The notes beneath the pieces were generated by a model. The model ran no database searches. It saw only the letters and a list, made by a program, of their open reading frames with translations, and was not told where the DNA came from. Position numbers and translations under genes: made by a program. A DNA stretch of 64,000 bases from Aldehydirespirator sp965221215. GTDB lineage: Bacteria > Actinomycetota > Acidimicrobiia > Acidimicrobiales > Aldehydirespiratoraceae. Location: assembly GCA_965221215.1 (NCBI GenBank), contig OZ244872.1:1674001-1738000 (forward strand), read 5' to 3'. Below are positions 9,059 through 16,930 of this stretch, one piece after another (position 1 is the stretch's first letter; each line of letters opens with the position of its first letter).

Positions 9059-9295
9059 TCACTTGCGGTCAGCGTCACGGGCTTCAAGGATGACAGAGGC
9101 CGGAATCACGGTGCCCGAGGCATCGACGCGGCGGCGAACCTCGTTCATCACGGTCTCGATTGAAGGCAACCCAGAGAGCCGTTCCAGTTCGCCGAGCAGG
9201 TACTCCTGCATGGACTGACGCTTGAGAGCGGCTCGGGCCGCCAGCTCGTCGCGAACCTCCTCGGGCACATTCCTGATGGTGATCTGAACTGGCAT
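9059..9295 (-). CDS. vapB: VapB/FitA-type antitoxin
   Basis: A 78-residue antitoxin with an N-terminal ribbon-helix-helix segment (QITIRNVPEEVRDELAARAA) that would bind its own promoter, and a C-terminal arm expected to neutralise the PIN toxin. It overlaps the vapC start by 4 bases (GTGA), the classic coupling of a toxin-antitoxin operon. Since vapC is split by the insertion element, this is now an orphan antitoxin. The 162 bases between its start and the divergent reductase gene should hold both promoters. Confidence 0.88.
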   Translation of the reverse strand: MPVQITIRNVPEEVRDELAARAALKRQSMQEYLLGELERLSGLPSIETVMNEVRRRVDASGTVIPASVILEARDADRK

Positions 9296-9457
9296 GCAAG
9301 CATTTTGCCTTCAGTGCCAGCAGTTTGCAATTGCCCGGTTGGTTGTAGCGGATGGCGGCGGTCAACTATCAAGACTCGGGAACCGGTCTGCGGCCATGCT
9401 GCAATTCTCAACGGCGGTTGTGAGCCTCTGGCGCCCGCAGGCACTAGAACTAGCGGC

Positions 9458-11854
9458 GTGATCGCCGAGTCTCTCGCCGGCAAGCGCATCGCCATCACCG
9501 GGGCCACCGGGTTCTTGGGGACCGCGCTCACCGAGCGCCTGCTGCGCTGCGTGCCCGACTGTGAGCTGGTGCTGGTGGTGCGACCGGGCCGCCGGGGAGC
9601 GGCCCAGCGGGTGGAGCGAGACGTGCTGCGCAACGACGCCTTCGAACGGCTCCGCCAGCAGATGGACGGCGACGACACGGCGGCCACCGACGCCGAACCC
9701 GCCAGAGCAGGCGCCGCCGGAGCGGAGACCTACGACGAGATGGCGGCCCGGCGGGTCACCGCCCTCGCCGGCGACGTCGGCATCGACGGGCTTGGACTCG
9801 ACGACGAGGGCCGGGCCCTGCTGGCCGGCTGCGACGTCGTGATCCACTCGGCGGCCACCGTGAACTTCGACTCCGCCCTCGACGACGCGGTGGAGGTCAA
9901 CCTCCTGGGACCGGCCCGGGTGGCGACAGTGCTGGCCGAGGCAGGATCGCAGGCCCACCTGATCTCGGTGTCTACCTGCTACGTGGCCGGCAGCCGCCGC
10001 GGCGCCGCCGGTGAACAGCTGGTGGACGACTCGCCGTTCTTCATCGGCGTCCCCTGGCAGGACGAGGTCGACAGCGCCCGCCAGGCCCGCCGCGACGCCG
10101 AGCAGGCCAGCCGCAGCCCCGAGCAGCTCGCCGACCTGTCGGCCCAGGCCCGCCGGGAGCTCGGCGCGGCCGGCATCCCCGCTCTCGCCGACAAGGTGGA
10201 GAGCCTGCGGCGGCGCTGGGTGGGCGACCAGATGACCAGAGCGGGCCGGGCCAGGGCGGCGAGCCTCGGCTTCCCCGACGCCTACGCCTTCACCAAGGCC
10301 CTGGGCGAGCGGGCGCTGGCCGAGACCCGCGGCGACATCGCCGTCACCATCGTGCGGCCCTCGATCATCGAGTCGGCCCTGGCCGAGCCCCGCCCCGGAT
10401 GGATCAGGGGCTTCCGCATGGCCGAGCCGGTCATCGCGGCCTATGCTCGGGGCCTGCTCAAGGACTTTCCCGGTGTGCCCGAGGGCGTCATCGACGTGAT
10501 CCCGGTGGACCTGGTGGTGGCCACCATCCTGGCGGTGGCGGCCCGAGGCCCGGTCGAGCCCACCCCCGACGTCATCCAGGTGGCCAGCGGGTCGATCAAC
10601 CCGCTGAAGTACGGCAAGCTCTTCGACCTGGTGAGCGGCTGGTTCACCGAGCATCCCGTCTACGACGAGTACAACCAGCCGATCCCGGTGCCGCGCTGGT
10701 CGTTCCCGGGCCGGGGCCGGGTGGCCCGCCAGCTGCAGCGGGCCCAGCGCTCGCTGGAGGCCGCCGACCGGGTGCTGTCGGCTCTGCCGCTGCGGGGCCG
10801 CCACGCCCTGATGAGCGCCGGCGTGGAGGAGCGGCGCCAGCAGCTCGGACGGGCCAACGAATACGTCGAGCTGTACGGCGCCTACGCCGAGTGCGAGGCC
10901 ATCTACCAGCTCGACCGGCTCATGGAGCTGTGGAACTCGCTCGACGACGCTGACCGGGCCGAGTTCTGCTTCGACCCGGCCGTGATCGACTGGACCCGCT
11001 ACGTGCACGAGGTGCATCTGCCGTCCATGGTGGAGCAGGCCCGACTGAAGATGGCGCCGGGGGCCGGCACGGGCCGCAGCCAGTCGCGTTCGGTGCGCCT
11101 GCGCCGCCAGGTGCTCGACCCGCAGCGCCATTTGGCCGTGTTCGACCTGGAGAACACCCTCATCGCCTCCAACGTGGTGGCCAGCTACGCCTGGCTGGCC
11201 ACCCGCGAGCTCGACGACCTCGACCGGCTGCGCTTCGTGGCCCGCACCCTGGGCGAGGCGCCCCGGCTGCTGGCGCTGGACCGGCGCGATCGCAGCGACT
11301 TCCTGCGCTACTTCTACCGGCGCTTCGAGGGCGCTCCAGTGGACCGCATCGGCGCCGACTGCTCCGAGATGCTCAGCGACCTGCTCATCACCAAGTCGTT
11401 CCCCCAGGGGCTGCGCCGGGTCCGCGAGCACCGGCGGGCGGGACACCGGACGCTGCTCATCACCGGAGCGCTCGACTTCGTGGTGGCTCCGCTGCGGCCC
11501 CTGTTCGATCACATCATCGCAGCCGAGATGAGCGCCAGCGACGGCGTGTACGACGGGCGGCTCACCGCGGTGCCCCCCACCGGCGAGGCCCGCTACCAGA
11601 CGCTGGTCGACTTCACCGAACTGCACGGCCTCGACCTGCGGGAGTCGGTGGCCTACGCCGACAGCACCTCGGACCTGCCGATGCTGGAAGCGGTGGGGTT
11701 CCCGGTGGCGGTCAACCCCGAGACCAAGCTGGCCGCGCTGGCCCGGCGCCGGGGCTGGCTGATCGAGCACTGGTCGAAGAGCGCGGGGGCGCCGGCCAAG
11801 CCTCTGCCGCTGGCGCCGCGGACCCGCCGCGCCGACCTCGTAGGGTCCCGCTGA
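9458..11854 (+). CDS. fatty acyl-CoA reductase-like SDR fused to a HAD-IB phosphatase
   Basis: A 798-residue two-domain protein. Residues 1 to about 540 form an extended short-chain dehydrogenase of the NAD_binding_4/acyl-CoA reductase type: dinucleotide loop TGATGFLGTALTERLL (about 11-26), catalytic YAFTK (about 276-280) and a C-terminal helical region. From about residue 560 it is a HAD-IB hydrolase: VFDLENTLIASN (nucleophile region), a TGAL motif II and ADSTSDLPML (about 734) as the metal motif. Note that motif I reads DLENT where DxDxT is usual, so the second acidic residue is Glu-shifted and phosphatase activity is unproven. Likely role: reducing a fatty acyl thioester to aldehyde/alcohol for an unusual lipid. 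First gene of a three-gene operon. GTG start; an earlier in-frame start would add unrelated sequence. Confidence 0.88.
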   Translation: MIAESLAGKRIAITGATGFLGTALTERLLRCVPDCELVLVVRPGRRGAAQRVERDVLRNDAFERLRQQMDGDDTAATDAEPARAGAAGAETYDEMAARRVTALAGDVGIDGLGLDDEGRALLAGCDVVIHSAATVNFDSALDDAVEVNLLGPARVATVLAEAGSQAHLISVSTCYVAGSRRGAAGEQLVDDSPFFIGVPWQDEVDSARQARRDAEQASRSPEQLADLSAQARRELGAAGIPALADKVESLRRRWVGDQMTRAGRARAASLGFPDAYAFTKALGERALAETRGDIAVTIVRPSIIESALAEPRPGWIRGFRMAEPVIAAYARGLLKDFPGVPEGVIDVIPVDLVVATILAVAARGPVEPTPDVIQVASGSINPLKYGKLFDLVSGWFTEHPVYDEYNQPIPVPRWSFPGRGRVARQLQRAQRSLEAADRVLSALPLRGRHALMSAGVEERRQQLGRANEYVELYGAYAECEAIYQLDRLMELWNSLDDADRAEFCFDPAVIDWTRYVHEVHLPSMVEQARLKMAPGAGTGRSQSRSVRLRRQVLDPQRHLAVFDLENTLIASNVVASYAWLATRELDDLDRLRFVARTLGEAPRLLALDRRDRSDFLRYFYRRFEGAPVDRIGADCSEMLSDLLITKSFPQGLRRVREHRRAGHRTLLITGALDFVVAPLRPLFDHIIAAEMSASDGVYDGRLTAVPPTGEARYQTLVDFTELHGLDLRESVAYADSTSDLPMLEAVGFPVAVNPETKLAALARRRGWLIEHWSKSAGAPAKPLPLAPRTRRADLVGSR

Positions 11855-11943
11855 TGGCTGCCCTCCCGCGCGCAGACTTCACCGGGAGACCGGCCTGGAT
11901 GGCAGCCGTGCGCCCGCACCCCTCACCGGCAGGGCTCGCCTGA
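11854..11943 (+). other. junction mini-ORF between reductase and LarA-like genes
   Basis: Twenty-nine codons plus stop exactly bridge the two genes, sharing one base with each (TGATG at both ends). It begins MAAL where the LarA-like protein begins MAAE, and ATGGCAGCCG occurs both inside it (11899) and at the next start (11943), indicating that it arose by local duplication of the junction. Whether it is translated is not known. Confidence 0.4.
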
Positions 11944-13556
11944 TGGCAGCCGAACGAAGAAGTGCCCCGCGGCCGGGGCTGGTGCTCGAGGTCGACCGCT
12001 CCACGCCGCCGATCCTGTTCCACCACGGCGAGGGCTTCCGGTTGGAGAGGCTGCCGCCGGGCCGCAGCCGGATCATCTACCCGGCCGAGCCCCTCGCCGG
12101 CCTCCCCGACCCCGAGGCCGCCATCCGCCACGCCCTGCTCAACCCGCTCGACTCCGATCCGCTGCCGTCGCTGCTGCGGCCCGGCATGAAGCTCACCATC
12201 GCCTTCGACGACATCTCGCTGCCGCTGCCGCCTATGCGGCGTCCCGACATCCGCCAGCGGATAATCGAGCAGGTTCTCGACATGGCGGCCGCCGCCGGAG
12301 TGGACGACGTCCACCTCATCGCCGCGCTGGCCCTGCACCGCCGCATGACCGACGACGAGCTGCGCCACGCGCTGGGCGAGCGGGTGTTCGACGCCTTCGC
12401 CCCGCAGGGCGCGCTCTACAACCACGACGCCGAGGATCCCGACGGCATGGTGGAGCTGGGCCGCACCAACCACGACGAGCTGGTCACCATGAACCGCCGG
12501 GCCGCGGAGAGCGACCTGCTGGTGTACGTCAACATCAACCTCGTGTCGATGGACGGGGGCTGGAAGTCCACCGCCACCGGCCTGGCCGACTACCGGGCGC
12601 TGCGCCACCACCACAACGTGGGCACCATGCAGCGCTCCCGCTCGTTCATGGACCGCCACCGCTCCGAGTTGCACCACTCCAACTGGCGCCAGGGCGAGGT
12701 GATCAAGGCCAACGGGCCGCCCATCTTCCAGATCGAGACCACCGTCAACAACAACACCTTCGGCCTCGACGGCCCCCTGGCCGTGCTGCAGAAGCGAGAG
12801 TGGGAGTGGAGCGCCCGAGACCGGGCCTCGTTCATGGCCATGCACGCCGGGCTGCGGGCCATGCCGGCCTCCGCCTGCCGGGGCGTGTTCAACCGCTGGC
12901 TGGCGCCCTATGAGATGACCTCGGTGCAGGCCGGCGCGGTGGAGCCGGTCCACGAGAGCACCACCGCCAACGTGCTGGCCCAGCATCTGGTGCCGGTGCA
13001 GGGCCAGACCGACGTTCTCACCATGGGGCTGCCCTACATCTGCCCCTACAACGTCAACTCGGTGATGAACCCGATCCTGGTGATGTGCCTGGGCTTGGGC
13101 TACTTCTTCAATCTCTACCGGGGCCGGCCGCTGGTGCGCGAGGGCGGCGTGGTCATCATGAGCCACCCCACCCGCCGGGAGTTCCACCCGGTGCACCACC
13201 CCAGCTACATCGACTTCTTCGAGCAGGTGCTGGCCGAGACCACCGACCCGGCCGAGGTGGAGGCCAAGTACGAGGCCCAGTTCGCCACCGACGAGTGGTA
13301 TGTGCACCTCTACCGCACCAGCTACGCCTACCACGGGGTGCATCCCTTCTACATGTGGTACTGGGGGGCGCACGCCCTGCAATGGCTGGGACGGGTGATC
13401 GTGGTGGGCGGCGACGAGCGGGCAGTGCGGCGGATGGGCTTCCAGCCCGCATCCACCCTGTCGGACGCTCTGGAGATGGCCAGCGACGTGGTGGGCCCGG
13501 CACCCACCATCACCCACCTGCACAACCCGCCCATCCTCATGGCCGACGTGGAGTAG
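11943..13556 (+). CDS. LarA/DUF2088-like protein (lactate racemase N-terminal family)
   Basis: A 537-residue protein whose first half resembles the LarA/DUF2088 fold: LTIAFDDISLPLPPMRRPDI (about residues 82-101) is the family's typical strand and loop, followed by VDDVHLIAALALHRRM, which matches the GxxxxHR-type motif region of nickel-pincer racemases. The C-terminal half is His/Tyr/Trp-rich and I do not recognise it. LarA proper racemises lactate with a pincer nucleotide cofactor; no larB, larC or larE gene is nearby, so the substrate and even cofactor use are open. Second gene of the lipid operon, so a role in processing a lipid or hydroxyacid headgroup is plausible but unproven. Confidence 0.85.
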   Translation: MAAERRSAPRPGLVLEVDRSTPPILFHHGEGFRLERLPPGRSRIIYPAEPLAGLPDPEAAIRHALLNPLDSDPLPSLLRPGMKLTIAFDDISLPLPPMRRPDIRQRIIEQVLDMAAAAGVDDVHLIAALALHRRMTDDELRHALGERVFDAFAPQGALYNHDAEDPDGMVELGRTNHDELVTMNRRAAESDLLVYVNINLVSMDGGWKSTATGLADYRALRHHHNVGTMQRSRSFMDRHRSELHHSNWRQGEVIKANGPPIFQIETTVNNNTFGLDGPLAVLQKREWEWSARDRASFMAMHAGLRAMPASACRGVFNRWLAPYEMTSVQAGAVEPVHESTTANVLAQHLVPVQGQTDVLTMGLPYICPYNVNSVMNPILVMCLGLGYFFNLYRGRPLVREGGVVIMSHPTRREFHPVHHPSYIDFFEQVLAETTDPAEVEAKYEAQFATDEWYVHLYRTSYAYHGVHPFYMWYWGAHALQWLGRVIVVGGDERAVRRMGFQPASTLSDALEMASDVVGPAPTITHLHNPPILMADVE

Positions 13557-13560
13557 CCCG

Positions 13561-13665
13561 ATGGCATTGCGTCGATCACCGTGCCGGACGCAGCATGACG
13601 GCTCTACCGGGTACTCGGCACCAAGCCGCGATGAGGCCGGACGCGGCATGGCCGACGTGGAATAG
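13561..13665 (+). other. junction mini-ORF between LarA-like and PlsC genes, from a 109-bp duplication
   Basis: Thirty-four codons plus stop. It ends in the same 18 bases (one mismatch) that end the LarA-like gene: ATGGCCGACGTGGA-TAG at 13539-13556 and again at 13648-13665, coding MADVE-stop both times. Its start region (TGGCATTGCG) mirrors the start of the acyltransferase gene (GGGCATCGCG). So a tandem duplication of the stop/start junction made it. Confidence 0.45.
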
Positions 13666-13668
13666 CCA

Positions 13669-14622
13669 GTGGGCATCGCGCACGACCTCGGCCTGGTGCG
13701 GATGCGGCGCCGCCTGCCGTCGCCGGCCAGGGCGTTCAGGGCCCGGTCTTTCCCGCTGAGGGCGCCCAACGTGCCCGGCGGTGTGGCGCCGGTCGAGGCT
13801 CCGGGTCGCACCGGCGCCGACTTTGACACCGCCTGGGCCCGCCGCTGGCCGGCCCGCATGGGCCGAGCCGCCGTCGTCGAGGGACCGATGCGGGCCATGG
13901 TGCAGGTGCTGGCCTCGCCCCGCCGCCGCGGTGCCGACCGGTTGGCCGACCTCGACGGCGCGCTGATCTTCGCCGCCAACCACCACAGCCACCTCGACAC
14001 TCCGCTGCTGCTCACCTCGATCCCCGAGCCGTGGCGCCACAAGATCGTGGTGGGAGCGGCGGCCGACTATTTCTTCAGCACCCGGCTGGCGGGCGCCACC
14101 GCCGCGCTGGTGATGGGCGCCGTCCCCATCGAGCGGGCCCGGGTGGGCCGCCGGTCAGCCGACCTCGCCGCCGCGTTGATCGACGACGGCTGGAGCCTGC
14201 TCATCTACCCCGAGGGAGGTCGCAGCCCCGACGGCTGGGGCCAGCCGTTCAGGGGCGGGGCGGCCTACCTGGCCGTGCGCTGCGGCGTGCCGGTGGTGCC
14301 GGTGCATGTGGGCGGCACCGGCAGCATCCTGCGCAAGGGCCGCACCATGCCCCGGCCCGCGGCGGCCACGGTGACCTTCGGCACCCCGCTGCGGCCCGCG
14401 GCGGGCGAGCGCGCCCCCCGGTTCGCGGCCCGAATAGAGGCGGCGGTAACCGCCTTGGCCGACGAGGCCGCCACCGACTGGTACTCGGCCCGCAAACGGG
14501 CCCACGCCAACGCCAGCGGCACCCTGACCGGCCCCGATGCCGGTGTCTGGCGCCGCCAATGGGCCCTAGACGGCCGCCGCCGCACCCCCGCAACCCGCCC
14601 CCGCCGCTGGCCCAGCCTGTAA
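13669..14622 (+). CDS. PlsC-family 1-acylglycerol-3-phosphate acyltransferase
   Basis: A 317-residue glycerolipid acyltransferase. The acyl-transfer His/Asp pair is in NHHSHLD (HX4D, about residues 104-109) and the phosphate-binding block is YPEGGRSPDG (about 180), a slight variant of EGTRS. A third block (VPVVPVHVGGT) follows. It transfers fatty acyl groups to a glycerol-type acceptor at the membrane. As the last gene behind an acyl-CoA reductase and a LarA-like protein, it probably completes a dedicated lipid, perhaps a wax or ether-type lipid; this is inference. GTG start at 13669 lies 3 bases after the mini-ORF stop. The C-terminus is Arg/Pro-rich. Confidence 0.92.
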   Translation: MGIAHDLGLVRMRRRLPSPARAFRARSFPLRAPNVPGGVAPVEAPGRTGADFDTAWARRWPARMGRAAVVEGPMRAMVQVLASPRRRGADRLADLDGALIFAANHHSHLDTPLLLTSIPEPWRHKIVVGAAADYFFSTRLAGATAALVMGAVPIERARVGRRSADLAAALIDDGWSLLIYPEGGRSPDGWGQPFRGGAAYLAVRCGVPVVPVHVGGTGSILRKGRTMPRPAAATVTFGTPLRPAAGERAPRFAARIEAAVTALADEAATDWYSARKRAHANASGTLTGPDAGVWRRQWALDGRRRTPATRPRRWPSL

Positions 14623-14750
14623 CAACGCGCCCACCTGCGCCGCAACCGCAGTCAGCGAAATGGATGTGGCGCATCTTGCGCTGCACAGGGTTGTGATGTT
14701 CTTTGGTGCCATTGAGCATCCTCCAGGGCATACCTAGTAGATTGACCCGC

Positions 14751-15743
14751 ATGGTGACCGCAACCCGGACCGGGGCGCCGACGATTGAAGACGCCAGGCG
14801 GGCCGCGGCGGCGCTGCTGGATGCAGGCGTGAGCGAGGTCTGGCTCTACGGCTCGGTGGCACGCGGCGAGTCTGACATTCGCAGCGACATCGACCTTGTG
14901 GCCGTGTTCGACGACCTGGACTACCGCCGCCGGCTCTGGGTGAGGATGGAACTCAACCGCACAGCGAGCGCCGCATGCGACCAGAACGTCGAGGTGCTCG
15001 TGACCGACCGTCCCGAATGGCGCATCCAGACAAGCCAGGTGCCCACATCCTTCGCTAATGCTATTTCAGATAATCTTGTGTTATTAGCTGTTGTACCCTG
15101 TATAACCACGGATGTGGACTGGGACAAGCCACAGGTGATGGCCACCTCCGATGAGGAACTGGCCGACGAGCGCCTAGACGCCATCCGTCTCAACGTGGAC
15201 ATGATCGCCTCAAACCTCGAACCCAGCTGGGCCGAGCGGGAGCTGGTCGACACCGACGACCGCACAGAGTTCGAGGCGGTGCGGGGTGCCCGGCTGATCG
15301 CGGTGTGCGCGGCCTCGCACCTGGCGATCGAGAACTCGGCCAAGGCTCTGGCGGTGACCTCCGGTGTCGAGGCTCAAACCCTGTGGACCCACGACGTCAA
15401 GGAACTCGTCGCCTCGCTCGACAAGGAGGACAATGACGCCGTTGAGCAGATGCTGGCCGCCGCGCCCGACCTGGTGCAGTCGCCCGGCTACATAACCATG
15501 TGGCGCGAGCGGGGCGCGTACGGCGGCCCCACCGAAGGAATGACGGCCCAAGAGGTAGCCACCCCGGCCTTCACCACCGCGCTGGCAACCATCGCCTGCG
15601 ATGTGGCCCTGTACGCCGCCGAAACCCTAGACCGCCCCACCCGACGGCGACCCGCCGCTGAGCGAGTACGCCGCCGTGCAACCACCACCCGCCAGCGCCT
15701 AACCAACTTCGACATAGCCACCGGAAACCCAACCACCCCATAG
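14751..15743 (+). CDS. nucleotidyltransferase-HEPN fusion protein (first of a convergent pair)
   Basis: A 330-residue protein. The N-terminal half is a minimal nucleotidyltransferase with YGSVARGES then SDIDLVAVF (about residues 33-58), the GSxxxGxxxxxSDxDL signature. The C-terminal half resembles the HEPN fold: HLAIENSAKALAV, then WTHDVKELV. I cannot find the R-x4-6-H ribonuclease motif of active HEPN toxins. In MNT-HEPN toxin-antitoxin systems the two parts are separate genes; here they are one chain. Bases 15050-15115 are strikingly AT-rich for this genome. ATG at 14751 chosen over an upstream TTG. It is convergent with a paralogue 20 bases away. Confidence 0.82.
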   Translation: MVTATRTGAPTIEDARRAAAALLDAGVSEVWLYGSVARGESDIRSDIDLVAVFDDLDYRRRLWVRMELNRTASAACDQNVEVLVTDRPEWRIQTSQVPTSFANAISDNLVLLAVVPCITTDVDWDKPQVMATSDEELADERLDAIRLNVDMIASNLEPSWAERELVDTDDRTEFEAVRGARLIAVCAASHLAIENSAKALAVTSGVEAQTLWTHDVKELVASLDKEDNDAVEQMLAAAPDLVQSPGYITMWRERGAYGGPTEGMTAQEVATPAFTTALATIACDVALYAAETLDRPTRRRPAAERVRRRATTTRQRLTNFDIATGNPTTP

Positions 15744-15763
15744 GGCGTTGCCACCCCGCTCCG

Positions 15764-16723
15764 CTACAGGCGGCTGCCGGTGAGGAGGTCGTGGTTCTCG
15801 AGAGTCTCGGCCGCCCGCTCGATGATCGGGCGGATGCGGGCTATGACGGGACTGTCGGACCGCTCTCTTGAAGCCTCGCTGGCGGCGATGGCTGCAACGT
15901 TGATCGCCGCCCCAGCAATCCGGGGAGCCAGCTCCGATGTCACCCGCAGGTCTATGTCGGGGCGGTCCGCGATGTAGGTGCCGGCCTGCCGCCAGATCGA
16001 TATATCGCCATAGGGGGCGCGGTCATCCGACACAGAGTTGTGCTCGAAGTCAGCAAGAGTGTCCCTCACAGCGTCGGCGTGCTCGCCGGCGAGAGGAACG
16101 AGCAGATCGATCTTGTGCTTGAACGGTGCCGGTGTGCCCGCCAACGCGGCCAGCGCCTTGATAGAGGTCTCGATGGCCATGGCCGCAGCCGAGCAGATGT
16201 CGATCATTCTCCAGTGGGGCAGGCTCTCGTCCCGCGTCTCGACGATCTCCCATTCGTCAGGCAGCATTCTGGCTCGCATCAGATTGAGCGCCTTGGCCAC
16301 CTCGTCGATGCGGCCCAGCGCCTCGTCAATATTGTTGTCGGGCAATCCGATCTCCTTGTCCCAATTCACCGCCCCAGCCGGGCGGTCAATGAGCATCACC
16401 GCTGTTGGCGCGATGCCCGCCTCAAAAGAAGACGACACGGTACAGGTGCGCCGCTGCCACTCCGGCCGGTCGGTGACATGCACCTCCACAGGCCGCCCGA
16501 CGGCCTCCTCGGCGGCATTGGAGAGGCCGACACGAAGTTGGAGGCGCTGCGAATAGTCGATGTCGTCGAAGACCGCCACCAAGTCGATGTCGCTGTGAGC
16601 GCTGGCATCGCCGCGAGCCACCGAACCGTACAGCAGCACCCGCGACGCCCCGGCCGCCGCAAGCTTCTCGGCAGCACGGCAAGCATCGTCCCTGGTGGGA
16701 GCAGTCAGCGGCACCGCAATCAC
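15764..16723 (-). CDS. nucleotidyltransferase-HEPN fusion protein (second of the pair)
   Basis: A 319-residue paralogue of the neighbouring convergent gene, with the same order: YGSVARGDA then SDIDLVAVFDDIDYSQR (about residues 31-60), the shared block VEVHVTDRPEWQ (VEVLVTDRPEWR in the partner) and an HEPN-like C-terminal half (AMAIETSIKALA, KHKIDLLV). Both proteins also share V(D/N)WDK in the linker. As in the partner, no R-x4-6-H motif is apparent. GTG at 16723 is the first start giving the full domain; GTG at 16714 is an alternative. The pair probably arose by inverted duplication or two independent gains of a family; function (AMPylation, tRNA modification, defence) is not shown. Confidence 0.82.
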   Translation of the reverse strand: MIAVPLTAPTRDDACRAAEKLAAAGASRVLLYGSVARGDASAHSDIDLVAVFDDIDYSQRLQLRVGLSNAAEEAVGRPVEVHVTDRPEWQRRTCTVSSSFEAGIAPTAVMLIDRPAGAVNWDKEIGLPDNNIDEALGRIDEVAKALNLMRARMLPDEWEIVETRDESLPHWRMIDICSAAAMAIETSIKALAALAGTPAPFKHKIDLLVPLAGEHADAVRDTLADFEHNSVSDDRAPYGDISIWRQAGTYIADRPDIDLRVTSELAPRIAGAAINVAAIAASEASRERSDSPVIARIRPIIERAAETLENHDLLTGSRL

Positions 16724-16830
16724 GCCCCCAACGCTATAGCCCGTCCCATCCACGGGCCGTAGACCGCCGTGGGGTATCCGAAGCCTCGAGCACGCCGTGC
16801 GGTGAATGCGGCCGGTCCGACCTACACGAA

Positions 16831-16860
16831 TGGATATTGGACTATCCACAAATTGGATAC
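16831..16860. promoter_or_regulatory. inverted and direct repeats upstream of the aconitase gene
   Basis: TGGATA at 16831-16836 and TATCCA at 16843-16848 form a perfect 6-bp inverted repeat with a 6-base spacer. TTGGATAC follows at 16853. This lies about 70-100 bases before the aconitase start, in an AT-richer patch of a 207-base intergenic region, where an operator or promoter is expected. The binding protein is unknown. Confidence 0.4.
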
Positions 16861-16930
16861 TGGACTGGCCATGAGTGTTGGGGGAGTGTGATTGGGGATG
16901 TCTGACTGCGGCGGGGCGTAGGCTGGCTTG

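Larger units (their letters stand above)
7204..9062 (-). pseudogene. vapC: vapC toxin gene (PIN domain) split by an IS256-family insertion
   Basis: The first 11 codons (GTG at 9062; VSAVVDSSVLV) lie on the far side of the element from the rest of the gene (7204-7574). Removing 7584-9028 and one copy of the 9-bp target duplication restores an uninterrupted 134-residue frame that reads on into AALVDSQTDGPW, exactly the usual start of a VapC. The lost N-terminal part carries the first catalytic Asp of the PIN fold (VVDSS). The remaining part keeps the Glu of LALAEATNLL and the Asp residues of TAYDAWYVALA and ITLDRR. A frame starting inside the element at 7650 runs into the vapC body but lacks the first Asp. 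The toxin is therefore very likely dead. Confidence 0.88.

Noticed and set aside
9362..11770. An 802-codon minus-strand frame opposite the reductase-HAD gene
   Set aside because: Low-complexity composition with no recognisable motif, while the opposite strand encodes clear SDR and HAD domains.
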